Shown: positions 24,636 through 33,650, numbered from the stretch's first letter. The stretch is DNA of 38,037 bases from JANWXD01 sp035575135 (GCA_035575135.1 DATLYE010000070.1:1-38037); one strand, 5' to 3'. Program-made: numbers and translations. The notes: generated from the sequence alone by a model not told the origin.

Positions 24636-24715
24636 CTGTGGGCGCGAGCCTGCAACCGCGCAGCGGAGCGGACCGTCTCCCACAGAGGAAAGCAAAAAAG
24701 CCGTCTTGAGGCGGC
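24636..24715 (+). ncRNA. Structured 5' leader of the TonB-like mRNA
   Basis: CTGTGGG (24636-24642) pairs with CCCACAG (24679-24685) and encloses CGCG/CGCG (24643-24646 with 24657-24660) and CGG/CCG (24664-24666 with 24673-24675). After an A-rich linker, GCCGTC/GGCGGC (24700-24705 with 24710-24715) forms a second hairpin with loop TTGA. The first helix starts about 5 nt after the predicted transcription start, as in riboswitch-like leaders. I match no known class, and no U-run follows the last hairpin, so it does not look like an intrinsic terminator. Confidence 0.4.
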
Positions 24716-24730
24716 CAACGGGCAGGATGC

Positions 24731-25756
24731 ATGGATCGCCAGGACGAGGGCAAGGCGAAGGTACCGGACATTGAGGTGCCGGGGCGCGCTCCGGAGGTGA
24801 GCGCTGACGAACATTTAAAGCGGTTGCTGCCCTTTGAAACGCAGCAGCCTTGGTTCCGCTCTTTCCTCCAGAATCTTCGGGATCTGATCTTCCCCGAGAA
24901 ACTCCCGCCGCTTCAGGTGACCGCCAAGCCGGTCCAGGTCAAGGAGATCTGGGGCCTTTACGGCCACAACCGGAAGTCGTTCGTCACTTCGTTCGTCGTC
25001 CATACCTCGATCATCGTGTTGATGTTCTCCTTGGCCACGAATCAGACGGTGCAGCAGCACGTCAGAGAGACCATCACGCTGGTGGCGCCGGATATCGCCC
25101 CGTACATCCCGCAGGCCAAGCCGAAGCCCCAACTGATGGGAGGCGGGGGCGGAGGCGGGGACCGCTCGCCGCTGCCTGCAAGCAAAGGACGCTTGCCGAA
25201 GCTGGCCCCACGCCAGTTCACGCCCCCGGCGGCCGTGATCACTAACCCGAACCCCAAGCTCGCCATGGAGCCCACCTTGGTGGTGCCGCCCGATATCACG
25301 CTGCCGAACGTCAACATGGCTCAGTACGGTGACCCGCTGGGCAAGATCGGACCTCTTTCCGGGGGTCCGGGATCCGGCGGCGGGATCGGTTCCGGCTCCG
25401 GCGGCGGCGTGGGACCCGGACGGGGACCCGGCTACGGGCCCGGCGAAGGGGGTGGCTTTGGCGGCGGAGTGTTCCGCGTCGGCGGCGGAGTGACGGCGCC
25501 CGTTCTCGTCTACAAAGTCGAACCGGAATACTCCGAAGAGGCTCGCAAGGCTAAGTTCCAAGGCACGGTGGTTCTCTATTGTGAGGTCACGGAGCGCGGC
25601 GTCTGCCAGAACATTAAAGTCGTTCGCGCCCTGGGTCTGGGTCTGGACGAGAAGGCCATCGAAGCCGTTCAGAAATGGCGTTTCCGCCCTGGCTATAAAG
25701 ACGGCAAGCCCGTTACCGTCGCGGCCACCATCGAAGTCAACTTCCGGCTGCTCTGA
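24731..25756 (+). CDS. TonB-like energy transducer with glycine-rich linker
   Basis: The 341-residue protein has a cytoplasmic N-terminus of about 80 residues, one membrane helix (about 83-103, FVTSFVVHTSIIVLMFSLA), a periplasmic linker and a C-terminal TonB domain (about 255-341) with EPEYSEEARKAKFQGTVVLY and AIEAVQKWRFRPGYKDGKPV. The linker is not Pro/Lys-rich as in classic TonB: residues 135-143 and about 213-248 are nearly pure Gly/Ser/Pro. No exbB or exbD is adjacent, and no TonB-dependent receptor is in the window. Confidence 0.88.
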   Translation: MDRQDEGKAKVPDIEVPGRAPEVSADEHLKRLLPFETQQPWFRSFLQNLRDLIFPEKLPPLQVTAKPVQVKEIWGLYGHNRKSFVTSFVVHTSIIVLMFSLATNQTVQQHVRETITLVAPDIAPYIPQAKPKPQLMGGGGGGGDRSPLPASKGRLPKLAPRQFTPPAAVITNPNPKLAMEPTLVVPPDITLPNVNMAQYGDPLGKIGPLSGGPGSGGGIGSGSGGGVGPGRGPGYGPGEGGGFGGGVFRVGGGVTAPVLVYKVEPEYSEEARKAKFQGTVVLYCEVTERGVCQNIKVVRALGLGLDEKAIEAVQKWRFRPGYKDGKPVTVAATIEVNFRLL

Positions 25757-25834
25757 ACGGAGCATCCCTGCCTCCGCGCTGTGACAGCCGGGTCCTCCCG
25801 TGCGGTACAATGTCGCCTTTCACCGGAGGGTCCC

Positions 25835-26845
25835 ATGCTGCGCTTGACCGTCTCGGCGCTTTCCTTCACGCTCCTGCTGGGCGCGCAACCTAAGAAGATC
25901 CTGCTCTTCAATCCCGATCCTGCTCTGTTGCGCGAACTGGAGAACGTCACTCCCTTGGCCAAGATTGTGCCCGTAAACGCCGAAAGCGTCATGCAGGAAA
26001 TTGCGGACGCTGACGCCTTTATCGGCAACATCCGCCCGGAACATGTCCGCGCCGGCAAGAAGCTCAAGTGGGTCCAGGTCATGAGCGCCGGCGTCGAACA
26101 GGTGCTGCATCTTTCCGGCGGAACCGACCTGCGCGACAGCGACATCGTTCTGACCAACAATCAGATTGTCCAGGGCCCCGAAATTGCCGACCATGCGATG
26201 GCGATGCTGCTGGCTCTTGCGCGCCGCATTCCGGAATTTGTGGAGAACCGGCGTCTGGAGGTCTGGCGCACCGGACGTCCCTATCAGGGAATCGAGCTGA
26301 ACGGGCGGAGCGCGCTGGTCGTGGGAGTCGGCGGCATCGGGATGCAGATCGCCGTGCGCTCGTGGGCCTTCGGCATGAATGTTGTCGGCGTGGATCCCGA
26401 GGATATCCCGTACACTCCCTTCCTCCAGCGCGTGGTCAAGCCGGACCAGTTAGAAGAGGTCTTGCCGGAGGCGGACGTCATTTTCGTGGCGGCACCGCAC
26501 ACCCCGGAAAGCTACAAGATGCTCGGCGCGCGGCAGTTTGAACGGATGAAGCCCGGGGCCTACTTCATCGCCGTCAGCCGCGGCGCTCTCTACGACATGG
26601 ACGCGCTGGTCAAAGCCCTGGACAGCAAGCGCCTGGCCGGCGCAGGCGTGGACGTCACGGATCCTGAGCCGCTGCCCAAGGGTCACCCCCTCTGGAAGTT
26701 CGACAACGTCATCATCACTCCGCACATCGCCGGCCGCTCCGACAAGGACCGCGCGCGGATGGTGGGCACCGTCAAGGAGAACATCCGGCGGTTCGTCGAG
26801 GGCAAGCCGCTGATCAACGTCGTGGACAAGCGCAAGGGCTATTGA
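25835..26845 (+). CDS. D-isomer specific 2-hydroxyacid dehydrogenase, apparently exported
   Basis: The 336-residue enzyme has the NAD-binding motif VVGVGGIGMQIAV and the catalytic trio: Arg in VSRGALYDMDAL, Glu in DVTDPEPLP and His in ITPHIAGRSD. The N-terminus is MLRLTVSALSFTLLLGAQPK, a Sec-like signal before the first strand KKILLFNPD, which is odd for a cytoplasmic NAD enzyme. If cleaved, the protein would work outside the cytoplasm with bound cofactor. GGAGGG precedes ATG 25835; a TACAAT at 25806-25811 is a possible -10. The end overlaps metH by 7 nt, convergent. Confidence 0.88.
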   Translation: MLRLTVSALSFTLLLGAQPKKILLFNPDPALLRELENVTPLAKIVPVNAESVMQEIADADAFIGNIRPEHVRAGKKLKWVQVMSAGVEQVLHLSGGTDLRDSDIVLTNNQIVQGPEIADHAMAMLLALARRIPEFVENRRLEVWRTGRPYQGIELNGRSALVVGVGGIGMQIAVRSWAFGMNVVGVDPEDIPYTPFLQRVVKPDQLEEVLPEADVIFVAAPHTPESYKMLGARQFERMKPGAYFIAVSRGALYDMDALVKALDSKRLAGAGVDVTDPEPLPKGHPLWKFDNVIITPHIAGRSDKDRARMVGTVKENIRRFVEGKPLINVVDKRKGY

Positions 26846-29800
26846 GTGCCGGCTTCCACCGGCTCGACGGCTTCGGCGGCGGTGAAGTAGACGCAGTCGG
26901 GGTGGTGGAAGACCAGGGCGCTGACGCTGGCTTCGGGCTCCATCATCATCCCTTCGGTGAGCTGCACCCCGATCTCTTCCGGTCGCAGCAGCTTCCAGAT
27001 CCCGGCTTGATCGTCAAGATTCGGGCAGGCCCCGTAGCCGAAGCTGTAACGCTTGCCGCGGTAGCGCGCCTGAAAGCGGTCGTGCATGGTCAGCGAGGGC
27101 GGATCCGGGAAGCCCCAGTCTTCGCGGATGCGCCGGTGGAGCCACTCGGCGGCGGCCTCGGCGGTTTCGAGCGCCAGCGCCTGCAAGGCGTGCGCCTTGA
27201 AATACTCGCCTGCCTGTTTGAGGGCTTCGGCCCGCTCGCGAATGCCCTCGCCCGCCGTCACCACGAAGATCGCGATGTGGTCGCGCCTCCCTTCTTCGGG
27301 ATCCAGCACGAAGTCACTCAGGCAAAGGCCGTCTTCGCGCGCCTGGCGGCTGAAGCGGAACGTGTAAAGCGGCTTGGTGCCGCCCGGCGCGAAGACGTGG
27401 ATGGAGTTGCCTTCTCGCTCGGCTTCGAAGAACTGCCAGACCGCACGCACGCGCAGGAATGCGGCAGCTTCCCGCTTGAGCTCCTCCACTTTGTGGTACA
27501 GCTCGAGCGCCTTCGGATCGCGCTCCGCCAGCCGCTTTTCGAAGTTGCCGCGGAAGCCCAGGTGTTTGCCGAAGAGCATGTTGGCGTTTAAGTAGCTCCA
27601 GATCTCGGCCAGATGCGGAACTTCGCGCACCTTGCGGTCCAGATACGGAGCCTCCGGGATGGGAATGTCCGTACGCACCCGGCGGCTGCGCGCTTCCCCG
27701 GGCGGGCCGGTGACGGGGCGGGCCTCAGCCGTCACCGCTCCGGTGTGGCGGTGCGCCCGTAACACTTCCTCACGGCGCTGCGGGTCCATGATCTCATTAA
27801 GCACGCGCAGGCCCGTCATGGCGTCCTTGCAGTAGCAGACCGCTTCGCCGTAGGCCGGAGCGATTTTCAGGCGCGTGAACCTGTCGGAAAGGGCGGCCCC
27901 GCCGACCAGCAGCGGCACGCGAATCCCCGCCTCCTTCAGGTCTCCCGCCGTCACCACCATCTGCTGCGCGCTTTTCACCAGCAGTCCTGAAAGACCGATT
28001 ACGTCGGGGCGATGCTCGTGAAACGCGCGGATCAGCTCCTCCGGCGGAACCTTGATGCCGAGGTTGATGACCTGGTAGCCGTTGTTGGTGAAAATGATAT
28101 CCACCAGGTTCTTGCCGATGTCGTGCACGTCCCCTTTGACCGTGGCCAGGATCACTTTGCCGCGAACCGCCGTGTCGGCCTTTTCCATGAAGCGCTCCAG
28201 ATAGGCCACGGCCGCCTTCATCGCTTCGGCGGACCGGAGCACCTCGGCTACGATCAGCTCGTTATTGTTGAACAACCGCCCCACCTCGGCCATGCCGGCC
28301 ATCAAGGGGCCGTTGATGATGTCCAGCGGAGCCGCGCCTTCGGCCAGCTTGCGGTCCAGGTCCTCGAAGAGTCCGTCTTTGGTTCCCTCGATGATGTAGC
28401 GGGCCAGCCGCTCGTCCAGGCTCAGCGGACGCTCCTCGGCCTGTTTGCGCCGCGACCGTTCGCGGAAGTGGGCCGAGATGGCCGCGATGTGGTACTGGTT
28501 GATGGCAATTTTCTGTTCCCGCGTTTGCAGCCGCCAGTCCTCGGGCGCCAGCCGCAAGCGTTCGTCGTCCGCTTCGGGCGGCGGCGTGTTGAACAGCAGA
28601 TGCTCGGCCAGCCGCCGCTCCTCCTCCGGGATCGAGGCGAAGCGCTCGAGCTTCTCGGCGTTGACGATCGCCAGATCCAGCCCGGCTTTGGTGGCGTAGT
28701 AAAGGAAGACCGAATTGACGACCTCCCGCGCCGCCGCCGGAAGCCCGAAGCTGATGTTGGAGATCCCCAGAATGGTCTTCACATAGGGGATGCGTTCCTT
28801 GATCAGTCGCACTGCTTCGATGGTTTCCACCGCGCCCCCGATGTAGTTCTCATCCCCTGTGGCGCACGGGAATACCAGCGGATCAATGATGATGTCCTCC
28901 GGCTCAATGCCGTACTTCTCCGTCAGCAGCCGCACGGAGCGCTCCGCCACGGCAAGCTTCCGCTCCCGCGTGAAGGCCTGGGCCTGGACCGGATCCTCGT
29001 CAATCGTCCCGACGATGAGCGCTGCTCCGTAGGCCCGCGCCAGCGGACACACGCGCCGGAACTTCTCTTCGCCGTCTTCCAGGTTGATCGAGTTGATGAT
29101 GCTCTTGCCCTGGCACCAGGTGAGCGCCTCTTCGATGGCCGCCGGGTCCGTGGTGTCAATCATGATCGGGACTTTGATCTTGCGGATCAGGCGGTCGTAA
29201 AAGCGCGGGATGTCGGAGAGTTCTTCGCGCTCGCTCTGCTGGAGGCACACGTCCACGATGTGGGCGCCGTTGCGCACCTGGCGCCGCGCGATCTCGCTGG
29301 CCTCCTCCCACTTTTCTTCGTTGATCAGCTGGCGGAACAGCCGCGAGCCGACCACGTTGGTGCGCTCGCCCACGAGCAGCGGCCGGTTGCTTTCCTCGGC
29401 TTCCACGACTTCGATGCCGGAATAGAAAGCACGCCGGCTCCGGGGCGGCACCGGGCGCGGCGAACGACCTTCGACGAGCTGCGCCAGCGCGCGAATGTGT
29501 GCCGGGGTGGTCCCGCAGCAACCCCCCACGAGGTTCAGCCACCCGTTGCGGATAAACCGTTCCAGTTGGGCGGCCAGGCTCTCGGGCGTCTCCGGATAGC
29601 GCCCTTCTTCATCCGGCAGTCCGGCGTTCGGGTAGCAGGAGACCCGCGTCCAGGCCATCTCGTGCAGCGTGCGGATGTGGTCCGTCATGAATTCGGGCCC
29701 TGTGGCGCAGTTCAGCCCGACCGACACCAGATCCATGTGCGATACCGAGACCCAGAACGCGTCCGCCGTCTGGCCGCCCAGCATGGTCCCGCTCGGCTCG

Positions 29801-30402
29801 ATGGTGCAAGAGACCATCACCGGGATCTCGAAGCCCAGCTCCCGCCGCAGTCGCTGGATGGCCAGCAGCGCCGCTTTCACGTTGCGCGTGTCCTGGCAGG
29901 TCTCGAGCAACAGAACATCGGCGCCGCCCTCTACCAGCGCCCGAGCTTGCTCGTAGTAGGCGGATTCGAGTTCGCGGAACGTCACCCCGCCGGTGACCGT
30001 AATCGCCTTGGTCGTCGGGCCCATGGAGCCGGCCACAAACCGGGGCTTGTCCGGCGTAGAGAAGGCTTGAGCGGCTTGGCGAGCCAGCGCGGCCGCGCGG
30101 CGGTTGATTTCGCCGACCTGATGTTCCAGACCGTATTCGGCCAGCACGATCCGCGTGCCGCCGAACGTGTTGGTCTCGATAATGTCCGCACCGGCTTCCA
30201 GATACGCCTCATGGATTCCCAGGATCACGTCCGGGCGCGTCAGCACCAGGTGTTCGTTGCAGCCCTCGAGCGACGGCCCGCCGAAATCTTCCGCCGTCAG
30301 CCGCGCCTGCTGTAGCATCGTTCCCATCGCCCCGTCCAGCAACAAGATTCGGGCTTCCAGGGCTTCGAACAGACTCTTCCGGCGCAGCTCGCGATCGTAC
30401 AT
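26839..30402 (-). CDS. metH: Cobalamin-dependent methionine synthase
   Basis: The 1187-residue enzyme transfers methyl from methyltetrahydrofolate via cobalamin to homocysteine. Modules in order: the homocysteine domain (about 10-325) with zinc ligands Cys232, Cys295 and Cys296 (GGCCGTTP); the pterin-binding domain with NVVGSRLFRQLIN; the cobalamin cap; the B12 domain with DVHDIGKNLVDIIF, whose His760 is the lower axial ligand (759 in E. coli); and the activation domain with RYSFGYGACPNLDDQ. ATG 30402 (MYDRELRRKSLFEALEARIL) is chosen because the frame stays open upstream but has no protein-like content there. No cobalamin riboswitch is visible. Confidence 0.96.
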   Translation of the reverse strand: MYDRELRRKSLFEALEARILLLDGAMGTMLQQARLTAEDFGGPSLEGCNEHLVLTRPDVILGIHEAYLEAGADIIETNTFGGTRIVLAEYGLEHQVGEINRRAAALARQAAQAFSTPDKPRFVAGSMGPTTKAITVTGGVTFRELESAYYEQARALVEGGADVLLLETCQDTRNVKAALLAIQRLRRELGFEIPVMVSCTIEPSGTMLGGQTADAFWVSVSHMDLVSVGLNCATGPEFMTDHIRTLHEMAWTRVSCYPNAGLPDEEGRYPETPESLAAQLERFIRNGWLNLVGGCCGTTPAHIRALAQLVEGRSPRPVPPRSRRAFYSGIEVVEAEESNRPLLVGERTNVVGSRLFRQLINEEKWEEASEIARRQVRNGAHIVDVCLQQSEREELSDIPRFYDRLIRKIKVPIMIDTTDPAAIEEALTWCQGKSIINSINLEDGEEKFRRVCPLARAYGAALIVGTIDEDPVQAQAFTRERKLAVAERSVRLLTEKYGIEPEDIIIDPLVFPCATGDENYIGGAVETIEAVRLIKERIPYVKTILGISNISFGLPAAAREVVNSVFLYYATKAGLDLAIVNAEKLERFASIPEEERRLAEHLLFNTPPPEADDERLRLAPEDWRLQTREQKIAINQYHIAAISAHFRERSRRKQAEERPLSLDERLARYIIEGTKDGLFEDLDRKLAEGAAPLDIINGPLMAGMAEVGRLFNNNELIVAEVLRSAEAMKAAVAYLERFMEKADTAVRGKVILATVKGDVHDIGKNLVDIIFTNNGYQVINLGIKVPPEELIRAFHEHRPDVIGLSGLLVKSAQQMVVTAGDLKEAGIRVPLLVGGAALSDRFTRLKIAPAYGEAVCYCKDAMTGLRVLNEIMDPQRREEVLRAHRHTGAVTAEARPVTGPPGEARSRRVRTDIPIPEAPYLDRKVREVPHLAEIWSYLNANMLFGKHLGFRGNFEKRLAERDPKALELYHKVEELKREAAAFLRVRAVWQFFEAEREGNSIHVFAPGGTKPLYTFRFSRQAREDGLCLSDFVLDPEEGRRDHIAIFVVTAGEGIRERAEALKQAGEYFKAHALQALALETAEAAAEWLHRRIREDWGFPDPPSLTMHDRFQARYRGKRYSFGYGACPNLDDQAGIWKLLRPEEIGVQLTEGMMMEPEASVSALVFHHPDCVYFTAAEAVEPVEAGTQ

Positions 30403-30502
30403 CGGAAACCGAGTTCTTGCCTCCAATTCTAACAGGGCGTCGTTGTCACCCCGGAACCACAGGCCGGAGGGCAAGCGCGTGGCGGGCCGGACGTACTGCT
30501 TG

Positions 30503-30511
30503 TGGCATAAT
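30503..30511 (+). promoter_or_regulatory. Extended -10 element 6 bp before the MFS start
   Basis: TGGCATAAT is a TGn-extended -10. Six bp later lies GTG 30518, so transcription would start at the start codon. No -35 box is evident, as expected for extended -10 promoters. Confidence 0.45.
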
Positions 30512-30517
30512 GCCTCC

Positions 30518-31801
30518 GTGACTCGTCTCAAAACCCGCCACAAGGTCCTGGCGTTCCTGTTCCTGCTCTCGATCATCACTTACATTGACCGCGTGTGCAT
30601 CTCGGTCGCCGGCCCGCGGATGCAGGAGGATCTGAACATCTCGCCGGAACGTTGGGGCTGGGTTGTGGGTGCGTTCACCATCGCCTACGCCGCCTTCGAG
30701 ATTCCGAGTGGCGCTCTCGGCGACCGTATCGGACCGCGCAAGGTGCTTACCCGGATCGTCATCTGGTGGTCGGTGTTCACCACGCTGACCGGCCGGGTCT
30801 CAAACTACTGGCTGTTGCTGCTGGTGAGGTTCCTGTTCGGGGCGGGCGAGGCGGGAGCCTACCCCAACTCTTCAGCCAGCATCGCCCGCTGGTTCCCCAC
30901 GGCCGAGCGGGCTCGCGCCCAAGGCGTCGTGTGGATGGCCAGCCGCATTGGCGGCGGGCTCACGCCGTTACTGGTCGTGCCCATTCAGCAGCGCTGGGGC
31001 TGGCGCACCTCTTTCTATCTCTTCGGCATCCTGGGCATCCTCTGGGCGGCCGCGTGGTATTGGTGGTACCGCGACCACCCCTCCGAGAAGCCGGGCGTGA
31101 GCCCGGAAGAGATGCGAGAAATCGGCGCCGCGGCCCGACCCGAGGCGCACCGCCGTCTGCCTTGGCGCCAGGTTTTTACGAGCCCGAACCTGTGGGCTAT
31201 CATGCTGATGTATCACGCCTACTGCTGGGGCTCTTACTTTTATCTTTCCTGGCTCCACACCTACTTGCAGAAAGGTCGAGGCTTCAGCGAGAACCAGATG
31301 GCCTTGTGGTCCACGCTGCCCTTCGTCATCGGGGCTTGTGCAAACCTTGGCGGAGGGGCTTTGAGCGATTTTCTGGTCCGGCGCTACGGCCTGAAGATCG
31401 GCCGGCGTACCGTCGGGGCAGCGGGACTGGGACTGGCCGCCCTGGCGATGCTCGGCACGGCGCTAACAGCGAGCCGCACGCTGGCTGCCGTATTGCTGGC
31501 CGTCGGTTACGGATGTATGGACTGCATGCTTCCGGTGGCGTGGGCGGTTTGCCTCGATGTGGGCCGGCGTTACGCGGGCGCCGTAACCGGCGCCATGAAC
31601 ACCGCAGGCCAGGTCGGGTCCTTTCTGTCTTCGGTCGCGTTCGGCTATATCGTCAGTTACTTCCACAACTACAACGCCCCGCTGTTCCCCATGTCGGGCA
31701 TGCTGCTGTTGAGCGCCGCCCTGTTTTTGAAGATTGACCCCACCCGCCCGCTGGTTCCGGAGCCTGCCTCCGTCACCGCTGAACAACCGCGCCATGTTTG
31801 A
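30518..31801 (+). CDS. MFS transporter (anion:cation symporter / sugar-acid type)
   Basis: The 427-residue, roughly 12-helix protein has the MFS inter-helix loop GDRIGPRKVLTR, FLFGAGEAGAYPNSSASIAR between helices 4 and 5, and RWGWRTSFYLFG. This N-terminal pattern (IDRVCISVAGPRMQEDL, then GEAGAYPNSS) is that of the ACS family, including hexuronate and phthalate-type permeases; the substrate is probably an organic acid anion. GTG 30518 is the start. The 3' end overlaps archease by 8 nt, so the three genes 30518-33650 form one transcription unit. Confidence 0.9.
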   Translation: MTRLKTRHKVLAFLFLLSIITYIDRVCISVAGPRMQEDLNISPERWGWVVGAFTIAYAAFEIPSGALGDRIGPRKVLTRIVIWWSVFTTLTGRVSNYWLLLLVRFLFGAGEAGAYPNSSASIARWFPTAERARAQGVVWMASRIGGGLTPLLVVPIQQRWGWRTSFYLFGILGILWAAAWYWWYRDHPSEKPGVSPEEMREIGAAARPEAHRRLPWRQVFTSPNLWAIMLMYHAYCWGSYFYLSWLHTYLQKGRGFSENQMALWSTLPFVIGACANLGGGALSDFLVRRYGLKIGRRTVGAAGLGLAALAMLGTALTASRTLAAVLLAVGYGCMDCMLPVAWAVCLDVGRRYAGAVTGAMNTAGQVGSFLSSVAFGYIVSYFHNYNAPLFPMSGMLLLSAALFLKIDPTRPLVPEPASVTAEQPRHV

Positions 31802-32204
31802 AGTTCTCGATCACACCGCCGATATCGGTTTTCGGGCTTGGGGAGCGACGCGCGCCGAGCTGTTCGCCAACGCCGCCCTCGCCCTGGAATCCATCGCCGT
31901 GGATATGAGCGGCGCACGGGACCTGGAGCCCTATCCCATCGCCGCTTCCGGTGACGACGAAGAGTCGCTCCTGGTAAACTGGTTAAACGAAGTTCTCTAC
32001 TACCTGGACGGGAGGCGGGTGGTGATGTCCCGCTTCGAAATTGAAGAACCGGGGCCGTTCCAGGTTAGTGGCAAAGCGTGGGGAGAGCCCAGGGATCCCG
32101 ATCGCCATCCGGGCAAGCTGGTCGTCAAGGGGGTGACCTATCATCAGCTTAGGATCGGCAAAGACGCCCGGGGCTGGTACGCGGAGGTTTACCTGGACAT
32201 TTGA
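31794..32204 (+). CDS. Archease, RtcB ligase activator
   Basis: The 136-residue protein starts FEVLDHTADIGFRAWG, the archease signature, with the metal-site Asp and His. It continues with SLLVNWLNEVLYYLD and ends VKGVTYHQLRIGKDARGWYA, with the conserved KG-T-YH motif and a final acidic residue (LDI). Archease speeds guanylylation and turnover of RtcB. It lies 3 nt before rtcB and overlaps the MFS gene. Confidence 0.95.
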   Translation: MFEVLDHTADIGFRAWGATRAELFANAALALESIAVDMSGARDLEPYPIAASGDDEESLLVNWLNEVLYYLDGRRVVMSRFEIEEPGPFQVSGKAWGEPRDPDRHPGKLVVKGVTYHQLRIGKDARGWYAEVYLDI

Positions 32205-32207
32205 GCC

Positions 32208-33650
32208 ATGTCCGAAAAGATTCCCATCGAGCCCATTGACGAGGTGCGCTTCCGCATTCCCCGCGATGAGCGCCGCGGCATGCGCACCGACGTCATCGTG
32301 TACGCCAGCCGGGAGATCCTGGAACAGATCCGCAAGGATCTCTCGCTCGAGCAAGCGATGAACGTGGCCACGCTGCCCGGAATTGTCGGGCCCAGTCTGG
32401 CCATGCCCGATATCCACCAGGGCTACGGCTTCCCGATCGGGGGCGTGGCCGCCACCGATTGGGAGCATGGTGTCGTCTCCCCCGGGGGCGTGGGCTTCGA
32501 TATCAACTGCGGCGTCCGCCTGGTGCGCACGAATCTGACCCGCAACGAGGTCGAGCCCCGGCTGCGCGATCTGGTCAACCAGACGTTCCGTGACATCCCG
32601 TGCGGCACCGGGGGCGCCGGGCACCTCCAGATCACCGAGAAGCAGCTGGACGAAATCCTGGTCAAGGGCGCCCGGTGGATGGTCGAGAACGGCTACGGAG
32701 AGCCCGCCGACGCCGAGTTTGCCGAAGAGGGCGGCCGTCTGGAAGGCGCCGATCCCGACAAAGTCTCCCACCGTGCCAAAGAGCGGGGCCGTCCCCAGCT
32801 CGGAACCATCGGCAGCGGCAACCACTTCCTGGAGATTCAATACGTCGAGCAGATTCACGACGAAGCGGCGGCACGCGCCATGGGCCTCGAGCTCGGCCAG
32901 GTGGTTGTGCTGATTCACTGCGGCTCGCGGGGCCTCGGCCATCAGGTCTGTACCGACTACCTGGCGCAGATGGGCGCCGCCATGAAGAAGTACAACATCA
33001 CGCTCCCCGACCGGCAGCTGGCCTGCGTGCCCATCCAGTCGCCCGAAGGACAGGCCTATCTGGCCGCCATGCGGGCTTCGGCGAATTTCGCCTGGGCCAA
33101 CCGCCAGGCCATCCTGCATTTCCTGCGGGGCTCCTTTGAGAAGGTCTTCGGCAAGAGCGCGCGTTTGAGCCTCATTTACGACGTCTGCCACAACATCGCC
33201 AAGCGCGAGCGGCACGCCGTCAACGGCGACAAGCGCGATGTCCTGGTCCACCGCAAGGGAGCCACGCGCGCGTTTCCTCCCGGGCACCGCGAAATCCCGG
33301 CGGCGTACCGCCACATCGGCCAGCCGGTGCTGATCCCGGGGAGCATGGGCACCGCCTCCTGGATCTTAGTGGGCGCCGAAGGCGCCATGAAGGAGACCTT
33401 CGGAAGCGTCTGCCACGGTGCCGGGCGCTTGATGAGCCGCACGGCCGCCAAAAAGGGCCGCGACGCCAGACAGGTGCTCAAGTCGCTGGAAGAGGCCGGC
33501 ATCGTCGCCAAGAGCGAAACCCGCGACGGGATTCTCGAGGAAATCCCGGAAGCGTACAAGAACGTGGACGAGGTGATCGAGGTGGTCCACCGCGCGGGCT
33601 TGGCCCGCAAGGTGGCGCGCCTGCGGCCCATCGGCGTCATCAAAGGATGA
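32208..33650 (+). CDS. rtcB: RNA-splicing ligase RtcB
   Basis: The 480-residue 3'-phosphate RNA ligase joins 2',3'-cyclic phosphate or 3'-phosphate ends to 5'-OH ends. The Mn/guanylate site is intact: FDINCGVRLV (Asp and Cys), GSGNHFLEIQ, IHCGSRGLGH, DVCHNIAKRE, and the guanylylated histidine H403 in SVCHGAGRLMSR. Length is standard. With archease it forms an RNA repair or splicing pair; no RtcR-type regulator or RtcA is here. It overlaps the convergent polymerase gene by 11 nt. Confidence 0.96.
   Translation: MSEKIPIEPIDEVRFRIPRDERRGMRTDVIVYASREILEQIRKDLSLEQAMNVATLPGIVGPSLAMPDIHQGYGFPIGGVAATDWEHGVVSPGGVGFDINCGVRLVRTNLTRNEVEPRLRDLVNQTFRDIPCGTGGAGHLQITEKQLDEILVKGARWMVENGYGEPADAEFAEEGGRLEGADPDKVSHRAKERGRPQLGTIGSGNHFLEIQYVEQIHDEAAARAMGLELGQVVVLIHCGSRGLGHQVCTDYLAQMGAAMKKYNITLPDRQLACVPIQSPEGQAYLAAMRASANFAWANRQAILHFLRGSFEKVFGKSARLSLIYDVCHNIAKRERHAVNGDKRDVLVHRKGATRAFPPGHREIPAAYRHIGQPVLIPGSMGTASWILVGAEGAMKETFGSVCHGAGRLMSRTAAKKGRDARQVLKSLEEAGIVAKSETRDGILEEIPEAYKNVDEVIEVVHRAGLARKVARLRPIGVIKG

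Noticed and set aside
28012..30315. Plus-strand open frame of 767 codons
   Set aside because: Antisense shadow of metH; low-complexity composition and no recognisable domain.
30155..30517. MFS protein starting upstream of GTG 30518
   Set aside because: The frame is open, but it would overlap the start of metH and has no membrane-protein character; the first helix begins right after 30518.
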